54,404 nucleotides of DNA from an uncultured Acetatifactor sp. GTDB lineage: Bacteria > Bacillota > Clostridia > Lachnospirales > Lachnospiraceae. Below are positions 1 through 7,022 of this stretch, one piece after another. The notes under the pieces are model-generated. The model saw only the letters and a program-made list of their open reading frames with translations. It was not told the origin of the DNA and did no database searches. Within the stretch, counting starts at the first letter, position 1, and each line of letters begins with the position of its first letter. Made by a program: the position numbers and the translations under genes. The stretch lies in assembly GCA_934436245.1 (NCBI GenBank), contig CAKSAM010000015.1:1-54404 (forward strand), given 5' to 3'.

Positions 1-69
1 TGGCGGGATTCGAACTCGCGACCTCCGCCTCCCTAAGACGGCGCTCTAACCAAGCTGAGCCACACCCCG
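1..69 (-). tRNA. tRNA-Pro(AGG), 3' end cut by window edge
   Basis: Read on the minus strand from 69 down to 1, the sequence folds as a tRNA. There is a 5' acceptor strand CGGGGTG, a D arm, an anticodon stem CCGTC/GGCGG, a T loop TTCGAAT, and only the first two bases (CA) of the 3' acceptor strand before the window ends. The 7-base anticodon loop is TTAGGGA, so the anticodon is AGG with G37, which fits proline. Two oddities are visible: A34 at the wobble position, and an A-C mismatch at position 52:62 of the T stem (GCGAG/CCCGC). The identity is well supported; whether it is functional is less certain. Confidence 0.9.
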
Positions 70-82
70 AAACGCAAATAAG

Positions 83-111
83 ATGATACCATGGAATTTT
101 ACAAAAAGCAA
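83..111 (-). promoter_or_regulatory. Promoter of the tRNA-Pro gene
   Basis: On the minus strand a -35 TTGCTT (111-106) and a -10 TATCAT (88-83) are separated by 17 bp. They lie 14 bp upstream of the tRNA 5' end, the usual place for a sigma-A tRNA promoter. Confidence 0.55.
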
Positions 112-134
112 GAGTTTTTTTATAAAAAGTTAAT

Positions 135-165
135 TTGCCAATTTTGAGACTATTGTCGTACAATA
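135..165 (+). promoter_or_regulatory. tetR promoter with overlapping palindromic operator
   Basis: A -35 TTGCCA (135-140) and a -10 TACAAT (159-164) have an 18-bp spacer. A 15-bp palindrome TATTGT-CGT-ACAATA (151-165) covers the -10. Its size and position are what a TetR dimer operator would show, so autorepression by the adjacent TetR protein is inferred. The leader from about 172 to 271 also contains a CAGGAT/ATCCTG hairpin (198-237) of unknown role. Confidence 0.6.
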
Positions 166-271
166 ATATCATAAGCGCAAGGGAGTCAGCAGACGTGCAG
201 GATTGACGAACGGCGACATGAGCGAACGAATATCCTGTGAAGCTAATACATAAAACAGTGGAGGACAGGCT

Positions 272-841
272 ATGGCCAATATCACAAAACTGGCACTGGA
301 AGCAGCTTTGAAAAAAGAACTTCTCACAAAACCGCTGGACAAGATCACCATTAACGAACTGGCAGAGGACTGTGGGATCAGCCGGATGGCTTTTTATTAT
401 CATTTCAAGGACATCTACGATCTGGTAGAGTGGGTCTGCGTGGAAGATGGCACGAAGGCACTGCAGGGGAAGAAGACCTATGCGAACTGGCAGGAAGGTT
501 TCTGCCAGATTTTCGAGGCAGTGCAGGAGAACAAACCTTTCATTATGAATGTCTACCGCTGTGTGGACAGACAGAAGATCGAAAGCTATTTGAACAAACT
601 GACCTATCAGCTCATTGCAGACGTGGTGGAGGAAAAGTGCACCGGGTTGCAGGTGGCAGAGGAACACAAGGAATTTATCGCCGGATTTTACAAATACGGT
701 TTTGTGGGTGTGATGTTAGACTGGATCGATCGGGGAATGAAGGATGATTATCACAAGATTGTGGACGAACTGGCCATCACACTATATGGAAATATCAGTC
801 GCTCCATTGAGAATTTCGAGCAGACAGAAAAGAAATCCTGA
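272..841 (+). CDS. TetR/AcrR family transcriptional regulator
   Basis: 189-aa one-component repressor. The first 50 residues form a TetR-type helix-turn-helix (LDKITINELAEDCGISRMAFYYHF), followed by an all-helical ligand-binding domain of the DhaS-like TetR type. The start is preceded by GTGGAGGACAGGCT. The gene sits behind a promoter whose -10 is covered by a 15-bp palindrome, and just upstream of oleate hydratase in the same direction but separated from it by a strong terminator. Regulators of this kind beside oleate hydratase genes are plausible sensors of unsaturated fatty acids; that ligand is inference. The family assignment is secure. Confidence 0.9.
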   Translation: MANITKLALEAALKKELLTKPLDKITINELAEDCGISRMAFYYHFKDIYDLVEWVCVEDGTKALQGKKTYANWQEGFCQIFEAVQENKPFIMNVYRCVDRQKIESYLNKLTYQLIADVVEEKCTGLQVAEEHKEFIAGFYKYGFVGVMLDWIDRGMKDDYHKIVDELAITLYGNISRSIENFEQTEKKS

Positions 842-858
842 AACAGTATAAGAACTTT

Positions 859-906
859 ACAAAAAGGGCAGTATGATAAAAACTTTATCATTTGCCCTCT
901 TTTGTA
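859..906 (+). terminator. Rho-independent terminator after tetR
   Basis: Long hairpin: TACAAAAAGGGCA on the left pairs with TGCCCTCTTTTGTA on the right. An inner ATGATAAA/TTTATCAT extension closes on a short loop. A/T-rich flanks on both sides could let it act in either direction. Confidence 0.8.
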
Positions 907-908
907 AA

Positions 909-937
909 TTGGTTTTCTTATAAAAATGAAGTAGGAT
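909..937 (+). promoter_or_regulatory. Probable oleate hydratase promoter
   Basis: TTGGTT (909-914), 17 bp, TAGGAT (932-937), about 57 bp upstream of the oleate hydratase start. It lies immediately after the tetR terminator, so the two genes need separate promoters. No copy of the tetR palindrome was seen here. Confidence 0.45.
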
Positions 938-993
938 ACTATTTGTAAACAGAAAAAGCATTTGAGAGTCATCAAAGAAAGGTGGTAATCATT

Positions 994-2973
994 ATGGCAA
1001 AGAAAAGCAACATCGGACTGGGCCTGGCAGCACTGGCAGTAGGTGTGGGCGCAGTGGCAGCAGTAAACAAGGGACATAAGGCAGAGGTGAAAAAGGAGGA
1101 GAGAAAGGCAGCCGTCAAGGCAGCCAAGAAAGACTACCGCAACACCGAGCTTGGAAGATACGACAAGAACAGCAAAGGCATCTATTATTCCAACGGTAAC
1201 TATGAAGCCTTCGCAAGACCTAAGAAGCCCGCAGGAGTGGACGAGAAGAACGCTTACATCGTAGGCAGCGGACTGGCATCTTTAGCTGCAGCGTGCTTCC
1301 TGGTACGTGACGGACAGATGCCCGGTTCCCATATCCACATCTTAGAGGCAATGGATATCGCAGGCGGTGCTTGTGACGGTATCTTCGATCCCAGCAGAGG
1401 CTATGTTATGCGTGGCGGACGTGAGATGGAGAACCATTTCGAATGTCTGTGGGATCTGTTCCGCAGTATTCCCTCTCTGGAAGTACCCGGAGCCAGTGTA
1501 TTGGATGAGTATTACTGGCTGAACAAGGAAGATCCCAACTATTCTCTGTGCCGTGCAACGAAGGATTGCGGACAGGATGCCCATACCGACGGCAAATTCA
1601 ACTTAAGCCAGAAGGGCTGTATGGAGATCATGAAGCTGTTCATGACCAAGGACGAGGATCTGTATGACAAGACCATCGAAGATGTTTTCGATGATGAAGT
1701 ATTTAACTCCACCTTCTGGTTATACTGGAGAACCATGTTCGCTTTCGAGAACTGGCACAGCGCACTGGAAATGAAGCTTTACTTCCAGAGATTTATCCAT
1801 CATATTTCCGGACTGCCTGACTTCAGTGCCCTGAAGTTCACCAAGTACAACCAGTACGAGTCGCTGATCCTTCCCATGAAGAAGTATCTGGAGGCAGCAG
1901 GTGTGGACTTCCAGTTCAATACGGAAGTGACAAATGTTATTTTTGATATCAATGACGGCAAAAAGGTGGCAAAGGCTATCGAGTGCAAGGTAAAAGGTGT
2001 AGAGAAGGGCATTGTCCTCACTGAGAACGACCTGGTATTCGTTACCAACGGAAGCTGTACCGAGGGTACCATCTACGGTGACCAGAACCATGCACCCAAC
2101 GGGGATGCAGAGGTTCGTACCAGCGGCGTATGGAGCCTGTGGAAAAATATCGCAAAACAGGATCCTTCCTTCGGACATCCCGAGAAGTTCTGTTCCGATG
2201 TCTCCAAGACCAACTGGGAATCCGCTACCGTGACCACACTGGATGACAAGATCATTCCTTATATCACCAATATCTGTAAGCGTGATCCCAGAAGCGGTAA
2301 GGTCGTAACCGGCGGTATCGTAAGCTGTCAGGATTCCAAGTGGCTCATGAGCTGGACCATCAATCGTCAGGGACAGTTCAAGGAACAGGACAAGAATCAG
2401 GTATGTGTATGGGTATACGGTCTGTTCACCGACGTGCCCGGTGATTATATTAAAAAGCCCATGAAGGATTGTACCGGTAAGGAGATCACCGAAGAGTGGC
2501 TGTATCACTTAGGTGTGCCCGTAGAAGATATCGAGGATCTGGCAGAGCACAGCGCAGTCTGCGTACCTACCATGATGCCTTATATTACCGCATTCTTCAT
2601 GCCCAGAACCAAGGGTGACCGTCCCGATGTCATTCCCGATGGCTGCGTGAACTTCGCTTTCTTAGGTCAGTTCGCAGAGACCCCGAGAGACACCGTGTTC
2701 ACCACAGAGTACTCCGTGAGAACCGCTATGGAAGCAGTCTATGGCCTGTTAGGTGTAGACAGAGGTGTGCCTGAGGTATGGGGAAGTGTCTATGATGTCA
2801 GAGAGCTTCTGGACAGCAGCGTGAAGCTGATGGATGGTATGTCTCCTCTGGAGATCGAACTGCCCGGACCTTTAAATGCACTGAAGAAGCCGCTGCTTCG
2901 CGTAGTGAAGGGTACTGTAGTGGAGAAACTGCTGCGTGACCACAATGTGATCAAGGACGGCATGCTGGAATAA
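994..2973 (+). CDS. ohyA: Oleate hydratase (MCRA family)
   Basis: 659-aa FAD-dependent fatty acid hydratase that adds water to the cis-9 double bond of oleate/linoleate to give 10-hydroxy fatty acids, a detoxification reaction at the membrane. After an N-terminal hydrophobic segment (about residues 5-22) and a Lys-rich stretch comes the dinucleotide-binding motif VGSGLASLAAACFLVRDG, then HILEAMDIAGGACDG and RGGREMENHFECLWDL, all typical of the family. The ATG at 994 was chosen because AAAGGTGG lies just upstream; the in-frame GTG at 982 is inside that site. The N-terminal hydrophobic extension suggests membrane association. A terminator follows. Family assignment is very secure. Confidence 0.95.
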   Translation: MAKKSNIGLGLAALAVGVGAVAAVNKGHKAEVKKEERKAAVKAAKKDYRNTELGRYDKNSKGIYYSNGNYEAFARPKKPAGVDEKNAYIVGSGLASLAAACFLVRDGQMPGSHIHILEAMDIAGGACDGIFDPSRGYVMRGGREMENHFECLWDLFRSIPSLEVPGASVLDEYYWLNKEDPNYSLCRATKDCGQDAHTDGKFNLSQKGCMEIMKLFMTKDEDLYDKTIEDVFDDEVFNSTFWLYWRTMFAFENWHSALEMKLYFQRFIHHISGLPDFSALKFTKYNQYESLILPMKKYLEAAGVDFQFNTEVTNVIFDINDGKKVAKAIECKVKGVEKGIVLTENDLVFVTNGSCTEGTIYGDQNHAPNGDAEVRTSGVWSLWKNIAKQDPSFGHPEKFCSDVSKTNWESATVTTLDDKIIPYITNICKRDPRSGKVVTGGIVSCQDSKWLMSWTINRQGQFKEQDKNQVCVWVYGLFTDVPGDYIKKPMKDCTGKEITEEWLYHLGVPVEDIEDLAEHSAVCVPTMMPYITAFFMPRTKGDRPDVIPDGCVNFAFLGQFAETPRDTVFTTEYSVRTAMEAVYGLLGVDRGVPEVWGSVYDVRELLDSSVKLMDGMSPLEIELPGPLNALKKPLLRVVKGTVVEKLLRDHNVIKDGMLE

Positions 2974-2993
2974 ATTCATTTATTAAAATAACG

Positions 2994-3032
2994 AAAGGAG
3001 CAGATCCTATACAAAGGAGTCTGCTCCTTTTG
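2994..3032 (+). terminator. Terminator after oleate hydratase
   Basis: AAAGGAGCAGA pairs with TCTGCTCCTTT across a 15-nt loop, followed by a short T-rich stretch. Confidence 0.85.
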
Positions 3033-3125
3033 TTTGCGAAAATTATTTCCTTTATAGATCCATATCTGATCCCCGGCAGTGTAAGAGGCGATGATGAAAA
3101 CAAAATAAGGACTCAGAAATATGTT

Positions 3126-3184
3126 TTTACCTGCGTAAAAACCAGGTAAAGAAAGTTGAACAAATGTAAGCGTTTACATAATAC
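3126..3184 (+). promoter_or_regulatory. Distal ppdK promoter with cre (CcpA) site
   Basis: A -35 TTGAAC (3156-3161) and -10 TAATAC (3179-3184) are 17 bp apart. The spacer is almost entirely a catabolite-responsive element, ATGTAAGCGTTTACAT (3164-3179), which fits the CcpA consensus. CcpA bound there should block this promoter. A hairpin TTTACCTG/CAGGTAAA (3126-3150) lies just upstream. The cre match is direct; CcpA control is inferred from the known consensus. Confidence 0.65.
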
Positions 3185-3266
3185 TAAAGTACTAGACAAA
3201 ACAAACAAAAACGCATTGGCAAATTTCAACAATATGCACGAAAATAGGTACTATGTCAAAAAATTA

Positions 3267-3334
3267 TCAATTTCGGCTTGATATTCCTTTGGTAGATTGT
3301 TACAATATCAAAGTACTAAAAACCGAAGCCGAAA
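3267..3334 (+). promoter_or_regulatory. Proximal ppdK promoter flanked by inverted repeat
   Basis: TTGATA (3278-3283), 17 bp, TACAAT (3301-3306) makes a good sigma-A promoter. TTTCGGCTT (3271-3279) just upstream is repeated in inverted form as AAGCCGAAA (3326-3334) downstream of the predicted transcription start. Smaller palindromes sit on the -35 (ATCAA-N7-TTGAT, 3267-3282) and the -10 (ATTGT-T-ACAAT, 3296-3306). Together they look like operators for one or more repressors, protein unknown. The remaining leader to 3400 shows no other obvious element. Confidence 0.55.
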
Positions 3335-3400
3335 TGCTCCGGTAATGGTTTGGGTTACAAAGTTTTGTCAAAAATATTATAAAAAGGGAGACAAAGAAGT

Positions 3401-6025
3401 ATGAAGAAATGGGTATATTTGTTTACCGAAGGTAATGCAAACATGCGCGAACTGCTTGGTGGTAAGGGTGCGAACCTGGCTGAGATGACCAACATTGGTC
3501 TGCCGGTTCCTCAGGGCTTCACCATTACAACAGAGGCATGTACACAGTATTATGAAGATGGACGCGAGATCAACGAAGAGATCCAGGGTCAGATCAACGA
3601 GTACATTGCAAAGATGGAGGAGATCACCGGCAAAAAGTTCGGCGACCATGAGAATCCTCTGTTAGTATCCGTTCGTTCCGGCGCAAGAGCATCCATGCCC
3701 GGTATGATGGATACCATTCTGAACCTTGGTCTGAATGAGACCGTTGTTAACGTAATCGCTGAGAAGTCCGGCAACCCTCGTTGGGCTTGGGACTGCTATA
3801 GAAGATTTATCCAGATGTATTCCGACGTTGTTATGGAAGTAGGTAAGAAGTACTTCGAGCAGCTGATCGATGCAATGAAAGAGAAGAAGGGTGTTAAGCA
3901 GGACGTTGAGCTTACCGCTGACGATCTGAAGGAACTGGCTGGTCAGTTCAAGGCTGAGTACAAGGCTAAGATCGGTGTAGACTTCCCTGATGATCCTAAG
4001 GAGCAGCTGATGGGCGCTATCAAGGCTGTATTCCGTTCTTGGGACAACCCTCGTGCAAACGTTTATCGTCGTGACAACGATATCCCTTATTCCTGGGGTA
4101 CTGCTGTTAACGTTCAGTCTATGGCATTCGGTAACATGGGTGATGACTGTGGTACCGGTGTTGCATTTACCAGAGATCCGGCTACCGGCGCTAAGGGTCT
4201 GTTCGGTGAGTTCCTGACCAACGCACAGGGTGAGGACGTAGTAGCAGGTGTTCGTACACCTATGAAGATCGCTGAGATGGCTGACAAATTCCCTGAGGCA
4301 TTTGCTCAGTTCCAGGAAGTATGTAAGACTCTGGAAGATCATTACAGAGATATGCAGGATATGGAGTTCACCGTTGAGCATGGTAAGCTGTACATGTTAC
4401 AGACCAGAAACGGTAAGAGAACCGCTCAGGCAGCTCTGAAGATCGCTTGTGATCTGGTAGATGAGGGCATGAGAACCGAGGAAGAGGCAGTTGCAATGAT
4501 CGATCCTCGTAACCTGGATACTCTGTTACATCCTCAGTTCGATACCGCTGCTCTGAAAGCTGCAACTCCTATCGGCAAGGGCCTTGGTGCTTCTCCCGGA
4601 GCTGCATGTGGTAAGATCGTATTCACCGCAGAAGATGCAGAAGAATGGCATGCAAGAGGAGAGAGAGTTGTTCTGGTTCGTCTGGAGACCTCTCCCGAAG
4701 ATATCACCGGTATGAAGGCTTCCCAGGGTATCCTGACCGTTCGTGGTGGTATGACCTCTCACGCTGCAGTAGTTGCTCGTGGTATGGGTACCTGCTGTGT
4801 ATCCGGTTGTGGCGACATCGCTATGGATGAGGAGAACAAGCAGTTCACTCTGGCTGGCAAGACCTTCCATGAAGGTGACTGGCTGTCCATCGATGGTACT
4901 ACCGGTAACATCTATGATGGCGAGATCAAGACTGTTGACGCTACCATCGCAGGTGAGTTCGGTCGTGTAATGGCTTGGGCTGACAAATATCGTAAGTTAA
5001 AAGTTCGTACCAATGCAGATACTCCCGCAGATGCTAAGAAGGCTCGTGAGCTGGGCGCTGAAGGAATCGGTCTGTGCCGTACTGAGCATATGTTCTTCGA
5101 AGAGGACAGAATCGCAGCATTCCGTGAGATGATCTGTTCCGATACTGTAGAGGAGAGAGAAGCAGCACTGGAGAAGATCCTGCCTTATCAGCAGAACGAC
5201 TTCAAGCAGCTGTACGAGGCTCTGGAGGGCAACCCTGTTACCATCCGTTTCCTGGATCCGCCTCTGCATGAGTTCGTTCCTACCGAGGAAGCTGACATTG
5301 AGAAGCTGGCTAAGGCACAGGGCAAGAGCGTAGAGACCATCAAGACCATCATCGCTTCTCTGCATGAGTTCAACCCTATGATGGGTCACAGAGGATGCCG
5401 TCTGGCTGTTACTTATCCTGAAATTGCCAAGATGCAGACCAAGGCTGTTATCCGTGCGGCAATCGAGGTTAAGAAGGCACATCCCGACTGGAATGTAGAG
5501 CCCGAGATCATGATTCCTCTGGTATGTGAAGTGAAAGAGCTTAAGTTCGTTAAGAAGGTAGTTGTAGAGACCGCTGATGCTGAGATCGCAGCTGCCGGTG
5601 TAGATATGAAGTACGAAGTAGGTACCATGATCGAGATCCCCAGAGCAGCTCTGACTGCTGATGAGATCGCTAAGGAAGCTGATTTCTTCTGCTTCGGTAC
5701 CAACGACCTGACCCAGATGACCTTCGGTTTCTCCCGTGATGATGCAGGTAAGTTCCTGAACGCTTACTATGACACCAAGATCTTCGAGAACGATCCGTTC
5801 GCTAAGCTGGATCAGACCGGTGTCGGCAAGCTGATGGAGATGGCTATCAAGCTTGGTAAGCCTGTAAATCCTAAGCTGCACGTTGGTATCTGTGGTGAGC
5901 ACGGCGGAGATCCTTCTTCCGTAGAGTTCTGCCACAAGATCGGTCTGGATTATGTATCCTGCTCACCTTTCCGTGTTCCTATCGCAAGACTGGCTGCAGC
6001 ACAGGCTGCTATCGCTGAAAGATAG
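3401..6025 (+). CDS. ppdK: Pyruvate, phosphate dikinase
   Basis: 874 aa, the normal bacterial length. It interconverts pyruvate + ATP + Pi and PEP + AMP + PPi in the cytosol; in fermenting Clostridia it works glycolytically or gluconeogenically. The order is N-terminal ATP-grasp domain (GGKGANLAEM near residue 20, RSGARASMPGMMDTILNLG near 90), the phosphohistidine swivel domain with catalytic His454 in GGMTSHAAVVARGMG, and the C-terminal PEP/pyruvate TIM barrel with Cys831 in GICGEHGGDPSS. AAAAAGGGAGACAAAG precedes the ATG. Codon use is strongly biased (GGT, GTT, AAG, CTG), as in very highly expressed genes. Two promoters and a cre site lie upstream. Confidence 0.97.
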   Translation: MKKWVYLFTEGNANMRELLGGKGANLAEMTNIGLPVPQGFTITTEACTQYYEDGREINEEIQGQINEYIAKMEEITGKKFGDHENPLLVSVRSGARASMPGMMDTILNLGLNETVVNVIAEKSGNPRWAWDCYRRFIQMYSDVVMEVGKKYFEQLIDAMKEKKGVKQDVELTADDLKELAGQFKAEYKAKIGVDFPDDPKEQLMGAIKAVFRSWDNPRANVYRRDNDIPYSWGTAVNVQSMAFGNMGDDCGTGVAFTRDPATGAKGLFGEFLTNAQGEDVVAGVRTPMKIAEMADKFPEAFAQFQEVCKTLEDHYRDMQDMEFTVEHGKLYMLQTRNGKRTAQAALKIACDLVDEGMRTEEEAVAMIDPRNLDTLLHPQFDTAALKAATPIGKGLGASPGAACGKIVFTAEDAEEWHARGERVVLVRLETSPEDITGMKASQGILTVRGGMTSHAAVVARGMGTCCVSGCGDIAMDEENKQFTLAGKTFHEGDWLSIDGTTGNIYDGEIKTVDATIAGEFGRVMAWADKYRKLKVRTNADTPADAKKARELGAEGIGLCRTEHMFFEEDRIAAFREMICSDTVEEREAALEKILPYQQNDFKQLYEALEGNPVTIRFLDPPLHEFVPTEEADIEKLAKAQGKSVETIKTIIASLHEFNPMMGHRGCRLAVTYPEIAKMQTKAVIRAAIEVKKAHPDWNVEPEIMIPLVCEVKELKFVKKVVVETADAEIAAAGVDMKYEVGTMIEIPRAALTADEIAKEADFFCFGTNDLTQMTFGFSRDDAGKFLNAYYDTKIFENDPFAKLDQTGVGKLMEMAIKLGKPVNPKLHVGICGEHGGDPSSVEFCHKIGLDYVSCSPFRVPIARLAAAQAAIAER

Positions 6026-6180
6026 GCTAAAAGGTAATCATCTGCTTTACCTCTATGAGGTGAAGATAGATTACGAGAAGGCATTGCGATATCGCAAGAA
6101 TTATGGGGCATATCTTCGCAAAAGACAGTGGTACGATCCGACAGCGGAGATGTGGATAGTAGTATAAATATAGGGTAGAG
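6026..6180 (+). other. ppdK 3' spacer with a possible short reading frame
   Basis: Between the ppdK stop and its terminator an open frame ends at 6167 (RKNYGAYLRKRQWYDPTAEMWIVV). The only in-frame start is GTG at 6060, and no good ribosome binding site precedes it. It may be a small peptide or simply untranslated 3' RNA. A GGTAA/TTACC hairpin lies near 6032-6052. I do not recognise the peptide. Confidence 0.25.
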
Positions 6181-6222
6181 GAACCTCATTACTGGTAGAA
6201 ATATCGGTAATGGGGTTCTTTT
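6181..6222 (+). terminator. ppdK terminator, GAAA-loop family copy 1
   Basis: GAACC and GGTTC enclose ATTACTGGTA/TATCGGTAAT closed by a GAAA tetraloop, followed by TTTTT. A second copy with compensating base changes lies at 14529-14572. Confidence 0.85.
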
Positions 6223-6254
6223 TGTTGTGGAGAACAGGCGACTCCGGAAGCGGA

Positions 6255-6294
6255 AGAAAAGAAAGCCTGCAGGGAAAATCTGATTCCTGCAGGC
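6255..6294 (-). terminator. Terminator of the small Cro-like gene (minus strand)
   Basis: Perfect 9-bp stem GCCTGCAGG/CCTGCAGGC (6265-6294) with a 12-nt loop. On the minus strand it is followed by TTTCTTTTC. It lies 3 bp past the stop codon at 6297. Confidence 0.75.
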
Positions 6295-6296
6295 AG

Positions 6297-6500
6297 TTAT
6301 TTTGTCTTATCGTGTTCGATAATATCGGAAACGGGGCAGTCCAGGATATAGCAGAGTACATCCAGTGTCTTCGTGGTGATGGCCTCGCCTTTCTTCATAC
6401 GGTGGATGGTATTGGCGGAAATACCATGCTTAAAGATCAGTTCGTATTCTGTTATGTTCTTACGAAGCAAGGTTTCAAAGAATGGTTTGTATGATATCAT
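6297..6500 (-). CDS. Cro/C1 (XRE)-type transcriptional regulator
   Basis: 67-aa protein that is almost only a helix-turn-helix: ELIFKHGISANTIHRMKKGEAITTKTLDVLCYILDCPVSDIIEH, as in YozG/HTH_26 small repressors. It would bind DNA as a dimer. On the minus strand CAGGAGGC precedes the ATG by about 14 nt, a rather long spacing. The promoter region contains several near-palindromic ATACT...AGTAT boxes, and a matching 20-bp box (17/20 identical to the best of them) covers the promoter of the operon starting at 7023. Autoregulation and control of that operon are inferred from the shared boxes. Confidence 0.9.
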   Translation of the reverse strand: MISYKPFFETLLRKNITEYELIFKHGISANTIHRMKKGEAITTKTLDVLCYILDCPVSDIIEHDKTK

Positions 6501-6525
6501 GTTGTCGAATCGAGCCTCCTGATCA

Positions 6526-6585
6526 ATACTATAAAAAGAGTATCATACTTAATTCTTTGACTATACCTAATAGATTGACTATAAT
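6526..6585. promoter_or_regulatory. Operator array upstream of the Cro-like gene, with plus-strand promoter
   Basis: Three adjacent boxes are visible: an 18-bp box bounded by ATACT and AGTAT (6526-6543), ATACTTAATTCTTTGACTAT (6545-6564) and ATACCTAATAGATTGACTAT (6563-6582). The last lies within a plus-strand promoter TTGACT (6557-6562), 17 bp, TATAAT (6580-6585). What that promoter transcribes before the next promoter at 6628 is unclear; no gene lies between. The array is well placed to control the minus-strand regulator gene. Confidence 0.6.
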
Positions 6586-6627
6586 GTGAGAAATATAGAG
6601 GGAAATTAACAAAATTTTGTAAACCTA

Positions 6628-6864
6628 TTGACAAATGGACAAAAATATGGTATATTCTGCGTAGCTTGAAACAATACGTAAATGTTTTGTTTCTTTTTTT
6701 TATACCTATTTCCGGGCAAAATGCCCGCGATGTAAGGGAAAGAAAAGAGATAAAACAAGATGTATGTTTCGGCTTTTTTTATTCCAAAAGTGATGCACAC
6801 AACAACGGAACATACATCAGGATCTGTTCAGAGAACGGGTTCAGGATGGATGTTCCGTTTTTTT
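6628..6864 (+). ncRNA. Leader RNA A: promoter, early terminator, attenuator
   Basis: Promoter TTGACA (6628-6633), 17 bp, TATATT (6651-6656). The predicted start is followed at once by hairpin T1, GAAACAA/TTGTTTC (6668-6693), plus eight T. About 110 nt later comes terminator T2, CGGAACATACATC (6806-6818) with GATGGATGTTCCG (6845-6857), plus seven T. A third segment GATGTATGTT (6759-6768) pairs with AACATACATC (6809-6818), which would destroy T2. This is the layout of a terminator/antiterminator switch. No known riboswitch class was recognised. From 6865 to 6941 I see only a ribosome binding site (AAAGGAGGAG) and the start of a 16-codon remnant. Confidence 0.6.
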
Positions 6865-6926
6865 ATACAATGGAGAACAGTGGGTAACGATAAAACGATT
6901 CATAAATAAAAAAGGAGGAGAAATTG

Positions 6927-6977
6927 ATGAGGAAATGTAAATTGACTATACTTAATATATTGAGTATAATAACGTAA
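6927..6977 (+). pseudogene. 16-codon open frame after leader A (possible truncated gene start)
   Basis: ATG at 6927 follows AAAAAGGAGGAGAAATTG and reads MRKCKLTILNILSIIT before a stop. The ribosome binding site and start resemble those after leaders B and C (AAAGGAGAAAAACnGATGA). The frame overlaps the promoter/operator of the next operon, so it is either a short leader peptide or the stump of a lost gene. Confidence 0.3.
6942..6970 (+). promoter_or_regulatory. Promoter and operator of the 7023-10836 operon
   Basis: TTGACT (6942-6947), 17 bp, TATAAT (6965-6970). The spacer and -10 hold ATACTTAATATATTGAGTAT (6948-6967), a palindrome with one mismatched pair. It is 17/20 identical to the box at 6563-6582. 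A bound repressor would cover the promoter. Confidence 0.7.
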
Positions 6978-7022
6978 GAAGAAAGTACTACAAAAATTAA
7001 AAATACAAAGGAGATAAAAATT

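Noticed and set aside
1720..2508. 262-codon minus-strand frame opposite oleate hydratase
   Set aside because: Lies wholly inside a conserved gene; shadow frame with unlikely composition.
4997..5935. Long open frame on the minus strand opposite ppdK, with others at 3662-4381 and 4526-4870
   Set aside because: They mirror the very biased codon use of ppdK, have no ribosome binding site and encode no recognisable protein.
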